Below, in pieces: positions 1 to 5,443 of a stretch of DNA of 10,827 nucleotides. Source of the DNA: Candidatus Helarchaeota archaeon (GTDB lineage: Archaea > Asgardarchaeota > Lokiarchaeia > Helarchaeales > JABXJV01); NCBI GenBank assembly GCA_013375355.1, contig JABXJV010000078.1, positions 1 through 10,827 of the forward strand, read 5' to 3'. Both the position numbers and the translations under genes were made by a program. Under the pieces are notes generated by a model. That model made no database searches and was not told the origin of the DNA. It saw only the letters and a list, made by a program, of their open reading frames with translations. Positions within the stretch are counted from its first letter, which is position 1. Each line of letters starts with the position of its first letter.

Positions 1-248
1 ATTGCACCAACTAATAAGATTACAAGACCAGCGCCTAAAACAAGTAATCCCAACGAAATCATACCAGTACCTGGCATTGATAAAAGCATAATAAATCCAA
101 AGAAAGTGCTGATCCAGAACTGAATAAAAATAACATCGTCAATACGGTTTCTGTTCATCATGTTTCCTATTGCAGTTAGAGCGAGACCTAGCGCAACGCA
201 GCCGAAAGCTACCCATGAAAGTGCAACAACTGATGCTTTAGTAGCCAT
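1..248 (-). CDS. Small multi-span membrane protein, C-terminus cut by window edge
   Basis: An open frame of 82 codons with no stop before the window edge, so the C-terminus is missing. The ATG at 248-246 is preceded by GGAGGT (minus strand, 256-261) with 7-nt spacing, which fixes the start; an earlier ATG in the leader is out of frame. The product is almost entirely hydrophobic, with three likely membrane segments at about residues 6-27, 41-56 and 60-82. A short polar loop (NRNRIDD, about 32-38) follows the first. Base composition is less AT-rich than the accessory genes to the right, and the ribosome binding site is strong, as for a native, well-expressed gene. I do not recognise the family; a small subunit of a membrane complex is possible but unsupported. 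Confidence 0.75.
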   Translation of the reverse strand, partial: MATKASVVALSWVAFGCVALGLALTAIGNMMNRNRIDDVIFIQFWISTFFGFIMLLSMPGTGMISLGLLVLGAGLVILLVGA

Positions 249-410
249 TAACCATACCTCCATTTGATTATTGAATTTAATATTGAGTTATAATTTTAAT
301 AAAATTCTTCTACTTAATAAAATTATCTAAAGGGCATTAATTTTTTCTAAAGTGAAATAATAAAATAAAACTTAATCTTAGTTAACTTATAAGAGGTTTA
401 GAGCAATATT

Positions 411-446
411 TTCCAGTTCCAGTTCCAGTTCCAGTTCCAGTTCCAG
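411..446. repeat. (TTCCAG)6 perfect hexanucleotide microsatellite
   Basis: Six uninterrupted copies of TTCCAG (CTGGAA on the minus strand) lie between the stop of the ferredoxin gene (466) and the promoter region of the membrane protein gene (248). No coding frame uses them. They sit about 160 nt upstream of the membrane protein start, so copy-number change could alter spacing in that promoter or the 3' end of the ferredoxin transcript. Confidence 0.95.
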
Positions 447-465
447 TTTTAGAGAAAGCATAAAA

Positions 466-720
466 TTAAGTAAAAATAGTTATTGCCTTGCCTGTACAAA
501 TAACTTCACAAAGATTACACGAAAAATTTTTATTTTCACAAAATTTGGGATTTAAAACTCGACATTTTCCGTTTATTAATCTAAAAATTACTTTATCTGT
601 TTTAGGTGATTCTCCATATTTGAGCTGAGGTTCAATTTCGAGGTTAATTGGACAAATATTTACGCAAAGGGAGCAGCCGGTGCATTTATCATAATCTACT
701 TTAATTTCAAATGTCGACAA
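466..720 (-). CDS. FwdG-like dicluster 4Fe-4S ferredoxin, divergent second cluster
   Basis: An 84-aa soluble ferredoxin expected to carry electrons between redox enzymes in the cytoplasm. Cluster I is the classic C13-C16-C19-C23-P set (CTGCSLCVNICP). Cluster II is C61-x6-C68-x2-C71-x3-C75, so the first spacing is four residues longer than the usual CxxC, and the last Cys is followed by TG rather than P. The spacer (GESPKTDKVIFRLINGKCRVLNP) matches the layout of FwdG of the formylmethanofuran dehydrogenase complex and of the ferredoxin at 6910-7173 in this window. The start is TTG (720-718), supported by AGAGGT about 6 nt upstream; an ATG at 725 is out of frame. It is a single gene, divergent from the gene at 955. 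Because of the odd second cluster, a stand-alone ferredoxin is as likely as a true complex subunit. Confidence 0.85.
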   Translation of the reverse strand: MSTFEIKVDYDKCTGCSLCVNICPINLEIEPQLKYGESPKTDKVIFRLINGKCRVLNPKFCENKNFSCNLCEVICTGKAITIFT

Positions 721-884
721 ACCATAACCTCTTGATATTACAATAATTTGCTCTTTGCAATAACCATTTTCTAGTTAAATTCTAAATAAACATGAAAAAT
801 TTTTACTTTAATTTTTCCTTTTCTTAAAAATCTCTCTTAGAGATGGAAAAGACGTAAATTATTTTGATCATATCCCTAAACAAA

Positions 885-893
885 TATTTTATA
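885..893 (+). promoter_or_regulatory. Candidate TATA box for the gene at 955
   Basis: TATTTTATA lies about 27 nt before the GGGAGG motif (916-921) and 62-70 nt before the GTG/ATG start candidates. A second TATA-like stretch at 904-912 would give a near-leaderless transcript instead, so the choice is unresolved. Confidence 0.35.
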
Positions 894-954
894 GTAGTAT
901 TTCTTTTTAAACTAAGGGAGGATAATTTTTATAATTATTTTATTAGTGTTTTAT

Positions 955-1299
955 ATGGTAAGGGTCAAGAAGATAAAAAGTGGTAAGAAATACTATTACT
1001 ATATTGTTGAGGATATTTATGATAGAAAAATAGGTAGAGGTACTACTAAACTTAAAAGAAAAGCCACTAAGGAAGAAATAGAAGAATACGAAAGAAAAGT
1101 CCAATTAAAGAAGAAACAAAAAGAGTTAGAAGAAAAGAAACCGATAGTTTCAGAAATAAGGATTTATCAAAAAGATAATCAAATAAAAATATTACAATAT
1201 GAAAACTATAATGATGTTTTGAAAAAAATTGAAGCTTTAGAAAAGCAAAAAGATAAGATAGATACTATTAAAATTGATTTTCTAAAAAAAGAATCCTGA
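955..1299 (+). CDS. Lysine-rich hypothetical protein with transposase-like N-terminal motif
   Basis: Encodes 114 aa from ATG 955 (117 aa from the in-frame GTG 946). The N-terminus (MVRVKKIKSGKKYYYYIVEDIYD) resembles the short beta-rich N-terminal segment of IS4/IS1634-type transposases, where a basic stretch leads into YYYxVE. No DDE catalytic domain follows, and the protein ends after a charged coiled-coil-like region (about residues 40-65) and a short C-terminal domain. The only good ribosome binding site, GGGAGGAT (916-923), is 23-31 nt from either start. The nearest in-frame codon at normal spacing is ATA 931, so initiation is unclear. It stands alone, divergent from the ferredoxin, with a T-run just after the stop. 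Function is unknown; it could be a transposase remnant or a stand-alone nucleic-acid-binding protein. Confidence 0.6.
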   Translation: MVRVKKIKSGKKYYYYIVEDIYDRKIGRGTTKLKRKATKEEIEEYERKVQLKKKQKELEEKKPIVSEIRIYQKDNQIKILQYENYNDVLKKIEALEKQKDKIDTIKIDFLKKES

Positions 1300-1314
1300 G
1301 CCCTGAAGTAAAAA

Positions 1315-1321
1315 TTTTTTT
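1315..1321 (+). terminator. T7 run after the gene at 955
   Basis: A run of seven T residues begins about 15 nt after the stop codon at 1299, the usual archaeal form of intrinsic terminator. Confidence 0.5.
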
Positions 1322-1335
1322 GTGGGTGCCCAAAT

Positions 1336-1405
1336 CAAAGCTTTCAATCAAGCTTGTAAAATTCGCAAAATTTTATTCCTGTAAAAGCTTTTTAATGAAA
1401 CTTTG
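1336..1405 (+). other. Nested 70-nt stem-loop in the leader of the 1515 operon
   Basis: Three nested complementary blocks: CAAAGCTTTCA (1336-1346) with TGAAACTTTG (1396-1405), leaving one C bulged; AAGCTT (1350-1355) with AAGCTT (1385-1390); and TAAAATT (1357-1363) with AATTTTA (1369-1375) around a CGCAA loop. It lies about 110 nt upstream of the start at 1515, so it could be a structured leader, an independent small RNA, or a remnant of a palindromic mobile element. AT-rich DNA forms short helices by chance, but three correctly nested ones over 70 nt are less expected. Confidence 0.4.
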
Positions 1406-1490
1406 TTTCAAAACTCTAGCTTTCGATGAAACTAAGTAACATCATTTATAGTTGGAGTGAAACTTTATTACATAGGAAACATACGGAAAC
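1395..1490 (+). repeat. Spaced GAAAC motifs, first three 31 nt apart
   Basis: GAAAC occurs at 1397, 1428, 1459, 1476 and 1486. The first three are in a TGAAACT context and are exactly 31 nt apart, close to three helical turns. The sequence between them is not conserved, so this is not a CRISPR array. They end just upstream of the ribosome binding site of the gene at 1515 and could be regulator sites. Confidence 0.35.
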
Positions 1491-1514
1491 TGGAATTTAG
1501 GAGTGTATTGAATT

Positions 1515-1856
1515 ATGAAAATTGGAATAAAATACCCTGAGGATAAGGTTTTGAAAGTAAAGACCATGAGATACTTAAATAGAAATAATATTGAGATTGA
1601 TAAGATAACTGGATTACTTAGTTCGATTAGTGCTGAGGAAATTAATGATTTAAGAAGCTTTGGTAATGAAATTGTAGAGCTTGGTAATGAATCAAATTCA
1701 AAACAAGTTGATACATTCAAAAATGCTTTTATGGAATTGGATAAACTATTTCTTAACTTAGCTAGCGATCCGGATTCATTTGATTTTGAAAGTGAGTTAA
1801 TGAGTATAAATCTTGAAACTATTGATAAAGCTAAGGAGAATTTGAAAAATGAGTGA
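1515..1856 (+). CDS. Hypothetical acidic protein, first gene of a coupled pair
   Basis: A 113-aa protein of unrecognised family. The ATG at 1515 is preceded by TTAGGAGTG (1498-1506) at a slightly long spacing. The N-terminal 25 residues look strand-forming and basic. The remainder is helical and acidic, ending with two short Asp/Glu-rich helices (FDFESELMSINLETIDKAKENL). There is no signal peptide or membrane segment. The stop overlaps the next gene by 8 nt, so the two are translated together and probably work together. The acidic character contrasts sharply with the very basic partner, which suggests a complex; a toxin-antitoxin or structural pair is possible but not shown. Confidence 0.7.
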   Translation: MKIGIKYPEDKVLKVKTMRYLNRNNIEIDKITGLLSSISAEEINDLRSFGNEIVELGNESNSKQVDTFKNAFMELDKLFLNLASDPDSFDFESELMSINLETIDKAKENLKNE

Positions 1857-2178
1857 GTATTTGAAAAAATTACAAGAAGCTAAAGCAAAAAAAGAAGAAA
1901 AAGAAAAAAAGAAAGAGGGAAAAATTGATACTGATATAGCAACACTAGATATAGGAGTTCCATTAATTGAAAAAACGGAAATTGTACCTGCAGAATTACC
2001 AATAAAAAAGAAAATTAAGAAAAAAAGAAAAGCGAAAGCTAAAGCAATTAAGAAAAAACCAACTATTCGGCAATTAATGATGTTTGCTGAGTTATGGGAG
2101 ATTGAGGGTTACGGTAACATTAAAAATTATAAGCATGGAGTAAGACTGATTAGAAATTACTTTAATGCTTTAAGATAA
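1849..2178 (+). CDS. Hypothetical highly basic Lys/Ala-rich protein
   Basis: A 109-aa protein starting at ATG 1849 inside the end of the upstream gene, with AAGGAG (1833-1838) about 10 nt before it. Residues 1-25 are a Lys/Glu-rich helix (SEYLKKLQEAKAKKEEKEKKK). Residues 26-52 are a non-basic linker. Residues 53-70 are a dense basic block (IKKKIKKKRKAKAKAIKKK). Residues 71-109 form a compact helical domain (IRQLMMFAELWEIEGYGN...RLIRNYFNALR). This plan of basic tail plus small helical domain suits nucleic-acid binding, but I do not recognise the domain. A T-rich terminator follows immediately, so the operon probably contains just these two genes. Confidence 0.7.
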   Translation: MSEYLKKLQEAKAKKEEKEKKKEGKIDTDIATLDIGVPLIEKTEIVPAELPIKKKIKKKRKAKAKAIKKKPTIRQLMMFAELWEIEGYGNIKNYKHGVRLIRNYFNALR

Positions 2179-2181
2179 ACC

Positions 2182-2199
2182 TTTTTTTATTTATTTTTT
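2182..2199 (+). terminator. Double T-run terminator after the 1515-2178 operon
   Basis: T7 at 2182-2188 and T6 at 2194-2199 start 4 nt after the stop codon, typical of archaeal transcript termination. Confidence 0.6.
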
Positions 2200-2290
2200 G
2201 TAAATAAAATTAGGAAATTCAATTATTTTTAAATATAACAAATAAGAAATAATTTAACATTAAAACCCTATTTAAATTCTAATTTTTAAA

Positions 2291-2296
2291 AGGAGG
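2291..2296 (+). promoter_or_regulatory. AGGAGG ribosome binding site pointing to an ATT start
   Basis: A perfect AGGAGG is followed after 8 nt by ATT 2305, in frame with the gene that ends at 2955. The only conventional start nearby, GTG 2300, is out of frame and is followed at once by TAA. The first in-frame TTG is 48 nt away, too far for this site to serve. Confidence 0.55.
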
Positions 2297-2304
2297 AAAG
2301 TGTA

Positions 2305-2955
2305 ATTTTAACAGAATTTATAATTGGAATAGGGAATTTATTTTTGGGTACAATAATTTCCGAATTAATTAGATACTTTAGAGAAAAAAGGAAGAGAGAT
2401 AAAAGTAGTTGCCGGAAAATGAAACATATATATTCGTTAATAAAAGCCATGCGAGAAAGTTCAGAGGATTTATTGATCGGATTTGAAAAATTTAAAACTG
2501 ATAGAAGTTTTGAATCAATAAAAATGTTAAAAAAATCATATATAAAATTGATTGATTCATTTAAAAGGTTGATAAAGATATTTGAATCGTTACTTAATAA
2601 ATTCCAGAAATATGAAGAATTCCAGATATATGAAGAAGATTTGGGGAAGGAAATACTACGTTTAATTGGAATGAAAAGGCAAAATATAAGGCGATTGGAA
2701 AAAATATTTGATCAAGTTATTTTTGGTTTTGATAAGAAAGTATTTAAAACATACATTATTAATTATCCTAATTTTAGAAGAAGACGATTTCCTATAAATG
2801 CAATAATAACTTTAAAAGAAGAATTTTCATTAGGAAATGATGAAGACTTAGAAAAAATTATTGCTGAAGGGAAAATACCAATTGAAAATATAAAAAGCAC
2901 TGAAGAAATGGTAAAAGATTTTATTAAAGAATATTGTAAATTTGAAGAATTTTAA
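2305..2955 (+). CDS. Membrane-anchored helical protein, partner of the TIR-like protein
   Basis: From ATT 2305 the product is 216 aa; from the first conventional in-frame start, TTG 2344, it is 203 aa. The longer form begins with one clean membrane segment (LTEFIIGIGNLFLGTII, about residues 2-20) followed by a basic stretch (RYFREKRKRDK), giving a cytoplasmic C-terminal part. The shorter start would destroy that segment, and the AGGAGG at 2291 fits only the longer one. The rest is a Lys/Glu-rich helical domain, probably a bundle or coiled coil to about residue 140, then a basic FRRRRFP patch and an acidic end. The next gene begins 18 nt after the stop, so the two form an operon. The family is not recognised; a membrane sensor or scaffold for the downstream protein is an inference from context. 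Confidence 0.7.
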   Translation: MLTEFIIGIGNLFLGTIISELIRYFREKRKRDKSSCRKMKHIYSLIKAMRESSEDLLIGFEKFKTDRSFESIKMLKKSYIKLIDSFKRLIKIFESLLNKFQKYEEFQIYEEDLGKEILRLIGMKRQNIRRLEKIFDQVIFGFDKKVFKTYIINYPNFRRRRFPINAIITLKEEFSLGNDEDLEKIIAEGKIPIENIKSTEEMVKDFIKEYCKFEEF

Positions 2956-2973
2956 ATTTTTTTAGGAAATACA

Positions 2974-3972
2974 GTGAAATTAATTATGGATATTTGGATA
3001 GATTTAGGCAAATATATTGGATCTTGGTATCTTAAATCCGAATTTTTAGATGGTATTATTAATAATATTAAAAAGGAAATAGAAAAATCAAACGAGATTG
3101 AAAAAACAAAATTTGCAGATTTAATTATTTCCGAAGTAGAGAAAATAACTGAGAAATTCTTAGGAACTGAAATCGAACAAAATTATGTAGTTAAATTTTT
3201 TAGATTTTTAAATCGATTATTTGAACTTGAAATTAATTTAAATTATGATTCCTTAATGATTTTACTTAATAGAAGATTTAGTGATGTCCATTTAACATTT
3301 AGAAGGTATTTGTTGAATTTATATAAAGCGGGGAATCAAAAATATTCAAATTTATTAGTTAATGACTCATTGACTTTTGCAACTAATTCAATCTTTTTGA
3401 AAAATTGTTTAATTGGTATGGAAAAATGTTCGCAAATAGAAAAAATTATTCAAAATATGGATTCAAAAAATGTTTTTATTGATATGCTATGCATAGAAGA
3501 AGAAAAACTGGAAAAGATTAGAGAATTATTAATATTCTTCGAGCTAACGCCCTTATTTGCTGAAGAATTACCCGAAAGTAAAGAAATGATGTGTAAAATC
3601 TGTTATTTAATACAAACTAGTAAATATGCTATCGTAGAGAAAAATTCACCAAGTAATAGTGTAATATTCGAATACGGGTTATTAAAGGGACTTGGGATAA
3701 AGTGTTTATCAATTTTTGATGGAAGAAAGAAATATTATATTAGTGATGAAACATTAAAAGATGAGGATGGAAAAATAGAACTCAGCAAATTACGACCTTT
3801 AAAATTTACTGATCTTCTTGGAATTGAACATCAAACATATAATTCTGATATTGAATTATTTAAAATGTTAGGCAAATTAAATATTAGTGAAATTCCTGAA
3901 CGCAATAAAGAGAAAGATGAAGAATTAGAAGCTTTTATTAAACAAAAAGAAAAAAATATGAAACCATTATGA
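2974..3972 (+). CDS. Protein with C-terminal TIR/deoxyribosyltransferase-like domain
   Basis: A 332-aa cytoplasmic protein starting at GTG 2974 with AGGA 6 nt upstream (ATG 2986 is an alternative). Residues 1-160 are helical and unrecognised. Residues 165-305 have the order of the TIR / nucleoside 2-deoxyribosyltransferase-like fold: a strand (NVFIDMLC, 166-173), a helix, then a Cys-containing helix (CKICYLIQTS, 207-216), a strand SKYAIVEK, and the hallmark SNSVIFEYGLLKGLGIKCLSIFD (227-249). This matches the N-V-x-Y-E-L-G-x-A-x-x-x-G-K pattern of that superfamily; E233 would be the conserved acidic residue. In known proteins such domains cleave NAD or nucleotide N-glycosidic bonds or bind signal nucleotides, often in antiviral defence. 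Activity here is inferred from a weak motif match. It follows a membrane protein gene by 18 nt. The C-terminal 25 residues are a charged tail. Confidence 0.7.
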   Translation: MKLIMDIWIDLGKYIGSWYLKSEFLDGIINNIKKEIEKSNEIEKTKFADLIISEVEKITEKFLGTEIEQNYVVKFFRFLNRLFELEINLNYDSLMILLNRRFSDVHLTFRRYLLNLYKAGNQKYSNLLVNDSLTFATNSIFLKNCLIGMEKCSQIEKIIQNMDSKNVFIDMLCIEEEKLEKIRELLIFFELTPLFAEELPESKEMMCKICYLIQTSKYAIVEKNSPSNSVIFEYGLLKGLGIKCLSIFDGRKKYYISDETLKDEDGKIELSKLRPLKFTDLLGIEHQTYNSDIELFKMLGKLNISEIPERNKEKDEELEAFIKQKEKNMKPL

Positions 3973-4142
3973 AAATTTTAGCTTTTTCGTATTTGTTCTC
4001 TTTAACTATTTCTTTAATTTCATCATTTGGTATATTTCTCAAAATACGTTTTTTCTTCTTTCTTTTTAATCAATCTAACTCTAAAACCTTAATACCCATA
4101 CGTACAATTCCCCTCCCACCCACCCAATACCTGAGGGAATAA
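3969..4142 (+). CDS. Possible 57-aa membrane peptide, ATGA-overlapped with upstream gene
   Basis: ATG 3969 overlaps the TGA of the TIR-like gene in an ATGA arrangement. The frame runs 57 codons to TAA 4140, with a hydrophobic stretch (about residues 4-33) and a polar tail. The overlap suggests translational coupling as a third operon gene. Against this, it has no ribosome binding site, and its last 20 codons lie inside the repeated RNA-like element beginning at 4076. Phe/Leu-rich frames also arise readily opposite Lys-rich coding or poly-purine sequence. I consider it more likely spurious than real. Confidence 0.25.
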   Translation: MKILAFSYLFSLTISLISSFGIFLKIRFFFFLFNQSNSKTLIPIRTIPLPPTQYLRE

Positions 4143-4335
4143 AATTTTTTTTCAAGAAATTAGCTAATTTTCTAATTTTAGTATGGGTAAATCAATCAAA
4201 TTAAGCTATCTTTTATTCCTGGAATGAAAGTTGAATCTAAGTTTGTTAAATTACTCTTACAGTATCGGTTTTGTATATAAATCCGACATTGTGAGAGTCT
4301 AAATTATCTTGGGAGTTTTTTAGAAAATTTGGCTA
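4076..4335 (+). ncRNA. Candidate structured RNA element, copy 1
   Basis: This fills most of the gap at 3973-4615, which has no convincing gene. Positions 4076-4298 are roughly 85% identical by eye to 5444-5661. On the plus strand it folds as follows. P1 is TACCCATAC (4093-4101) with GTATGGGTA (4181-4189). P2, inside P1, is ATTCCC (4107-4112) with GGGAAT (4135-4140) around a C-rich loop. P3 is 4210-4218 with 4222-4230, a 9-bp hairpin with a CTG loop. P4 is 4253-4268 with 4283-4298, 16 positions with one mismatch. A long-range helix pairs 4161-4174, within the P1 loop, with 4321-4335, making a pseudoknot. All non-Watson-Crick pairs but one are G-U in the plus-strand sense and would be A-C on the minus strand, so a plus-strand RNA is favoured. 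I do not recognise the family. Confidence 0.55.
4110..4125 (-). other. G-quadruplex motif with one-base loops (minus strand)
   Basis: On the minus strand the tract reads GGG-T-GGG-T-GGG-A-GGGG, four G-runs with single-base loops, the pattern of very stable parallel quadruplexes. It occupies the loop of P2 in copy 1. Copy 2 keeps three runs (5478-5488). Confidence 0.6.
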
Positions 4336-4408
4336 CTTTTTTGAAATTAATTCCTGAATCCTAATATTATTTTTAATAACCTTTTAATTTTGAGAGATTC
4401 TAATAATA

Positions 4409-4517
4409 AAGTATGAGGAATATTGAGAAAGCTATCTCAGACTTAATCCAAGAATTTTCTATAATAAACAGAAATCACATAAGTCTGGAAGCTTGAATTA
4501 ATTCAAGAATCATACTT
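4409..4517 (+). other. 109-nt nested hairpin, structured RNA or palindromic element
   Basis: Four nested blocks pair in order: AAGTATGA (4409-4416) with TCATACTT (4510-4517); AAGCT (4429-4433) with AGCTT (4490-4494); CAGACTTA (4438-4445) with TAAGTCTG (4480-4487); and an inner ATTTTCT/AGAAAT helix with one bulged T around about 4455-4475. A 16-nt perfect palindrome (4492-4507, CTTGAATTAATTCAAG) overlaps its 3' arm. It lies 74 nt after copy 1 of the repeated element and upstream of the convergent terminator of the gene at 4616. No counterpart is apparent after copy 2. A 27-codon ORF (4413-4496) lies inside but looks incidental. Confidence 0.45.
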
Positions 4518-4535
4518 GACAAATAAAAATATTGT

Positions 4536-4554
4536 AAAAAAAATAAATAAAAAA
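4536..4554 (-). terminator. T-rich terminator of the gene at 4616-5176
   Basis: On the minus strand this is T6 followed by ATTTA and T8, about 60-80 nt after the stop of the secreted-protein gene. No coding signal lies between. Confidence 0.45.
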
Positions 4555-4615
4555 TATGAAATAGGGTAGTAACGATAACATTTCTTTAGGATTTAGCCAT
4601 ATAATTAATTGCTTA

Positions 4616-5176
4616 CTATATTATTTTTTGTTGGATTTCGTAAAATATTAACCACTTCACGTAATCCACATTTTCTATTGTTGGGAAATTCCATACGTAA
4701 TGTATTACTTCAGATGTAGTATCATCGTAGACGTAGAACACACAATCCCATAGTAACACAGTAGCAGGTGCGTAACTTGATAATTTCTGCCTCTGAGAAG
4801 CATTCAGAGTTAAATTAAAATCTCCAATCAAATCTTGTCCAAAAAAGATAAGTTCACCTTTTAAATTAAGTGTGAAGTTGTATTTTGCATTATTAGGTTC
4901 TATATCTATGAAGAACCACCAATCTCCGTATAATAATAGATTTGCCATAGTATTTGTAAAATTATACCAACCCCAGAAACCCGCGGCTTGACCGCCTGCT
5001 ATTATACCGCCGAGGGGTATCTGCAACTCATAGTATTCTTTAACTCTTGTTTGTTCCTGAATGGTTTCGATTATCGGTATTACAACAGAATTGCTACCTA
5101 AAGTAGTATATATTATTGGTATTATGACTATAATTAAAATCACCGCAATCGCAATTGAGACTTTTTTCTTATTCAT
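4616..5176 (-). CDS. Secreted or membrane-anchored protein with single N-terminal TM helix
   Basis: A 186-aa protein with a basic N-terminus (MNKKKVS), one hydrophobic helix at about residues 7-27 and no clear cleavage site, so probably an anchored protein with a 155-residue outer domain. The outer domain is rich in aromatic residues and beta-like (GFWGWYNFT, GDWWFFIDIE, YVWNFPTIENV). It has four N-glycosylation sequons at N72, N100, N121 and N125, in keeping with a surface-exposed archaeal protein. There is one Cys (C145), so no internal disulfide. ATG 5176 has AAGGAAG (minus strand, 5185-5191) about 8 nt upstream. It is a single gene lying between the two copies of the structured repeat element. 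The family is not recognised. Confidence 0.75.
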   Translation of the reverse strand: MNKKKVSIAIAVILIIVIIPIIYTTLGSNSVVIPIIETIQEQTRVKEYYELQIPLGGIIAGGQAAGFWGWYNFTNTMANLLLYGDWWFFIDIEPNNAKYNFTLNLKGELIFFGQDLIGDFNLTLNASQRQKLSSYAPATVLLWDCVFYVYDDTTSEVIHYVWNFPTIENVDYVKWLIFYEIQQKII

Positions 5177-5200
5177 AAACTAAACTTCCTTATAACAATC

Positions 5201-5215
5201 TATATAATGATTATA
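5201..5215 (-). promoter_or_regulatory. Candidate TATA region for the gene at 4616-5176
   Basis: Minus-strand TTATATA (5201-5207) and TATAATC (5209-5215) lie 25-40 nt before the ATG. The upstream one would give a short leader that just includes the ribosome binding site. Confidence 0.4.
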
Positions 5216-5327
5216 CAAAATAAACAATTCCCTAATAAAGAATAAGTAACTGTTCAGATAATGATATCAAAGAATTTTATGACGAATTAGATGAGAAATT
5301 TAATGATTTAGAAATATAGAAATATTA

Positions 5328-5441
5328 TTAATCCTTCTCAAATTCTAGTTTCCAAACTGAATATATTAATTTCCAATTTATTTTGTATTTCATTCCAGTT
5401 TCTATTATTTTTTCTAGTTTTTCTTTCTTCTTTTCATTCAT
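5328..5441 (-). CDS. Possible 37-aa charged peptide
   Basis: ATG 5441 to TAA 5328, a Lys/Glu-rich N-terminal helix followed by INWKLIYSVWKLEFEKD. Its start lies 3 nt outside the boundary of repeat copy 2, so the element would be its leader. A broken, similarly placed Lys-rich frame starts at the boundary of copy 1 (TTG near 4066, minus strand). There is no good ribosome binding site, and AT-rich purine tracts often give such frames. The rest of the gap at 5177-5443 holds the promoter of the 5176 gene and a short open tail at 5239-5319 on the plus strand, with nothing else recognisable. Confidence 0.25.
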   Translation of the reverse strand: MNEKKKEKLEKIIETGMKYKINWKLIYSVWKLEFEKD

Positions 5442-5443
5442 TT

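Noticed and set aside
1300..1420. Third, degenerate copy of the 4076/5444 element
   Set aside because: It shares only words such as TTTTATTCCTG and AATCAA and a T-run; P1, P2 and P4 equivalents are absent.
1395..1490. CRISPR-like array because of 31-nt spaced GAAACT
   Set aside because: The repeated part is only 7-8 nt, spacing breaks down after three units, and no cas gene is present.
1442..1720. Open frame of 92 codons on the minus strand
   Set aside because: It is antisense to the coupled gene at 1515, is Phe/Ser/Leu-rich as expected for a shadow of a Lys/Glu-rich gene, and has no ribosome binding site.
4413..4496. 27-codon ORF inside the nested hairpin
   Set aside because: Very short, no ribosome binding site, and its sequence is constrained by the palindromic blocks that contain it.
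5239..5319. Short plus-strand open tail resembling a protein C-terminus (DIKEFYDELDEKFNDLEI)
   Set aside because: No start codon and no extension upstream; it might be a gene remnant but cannot be supported.
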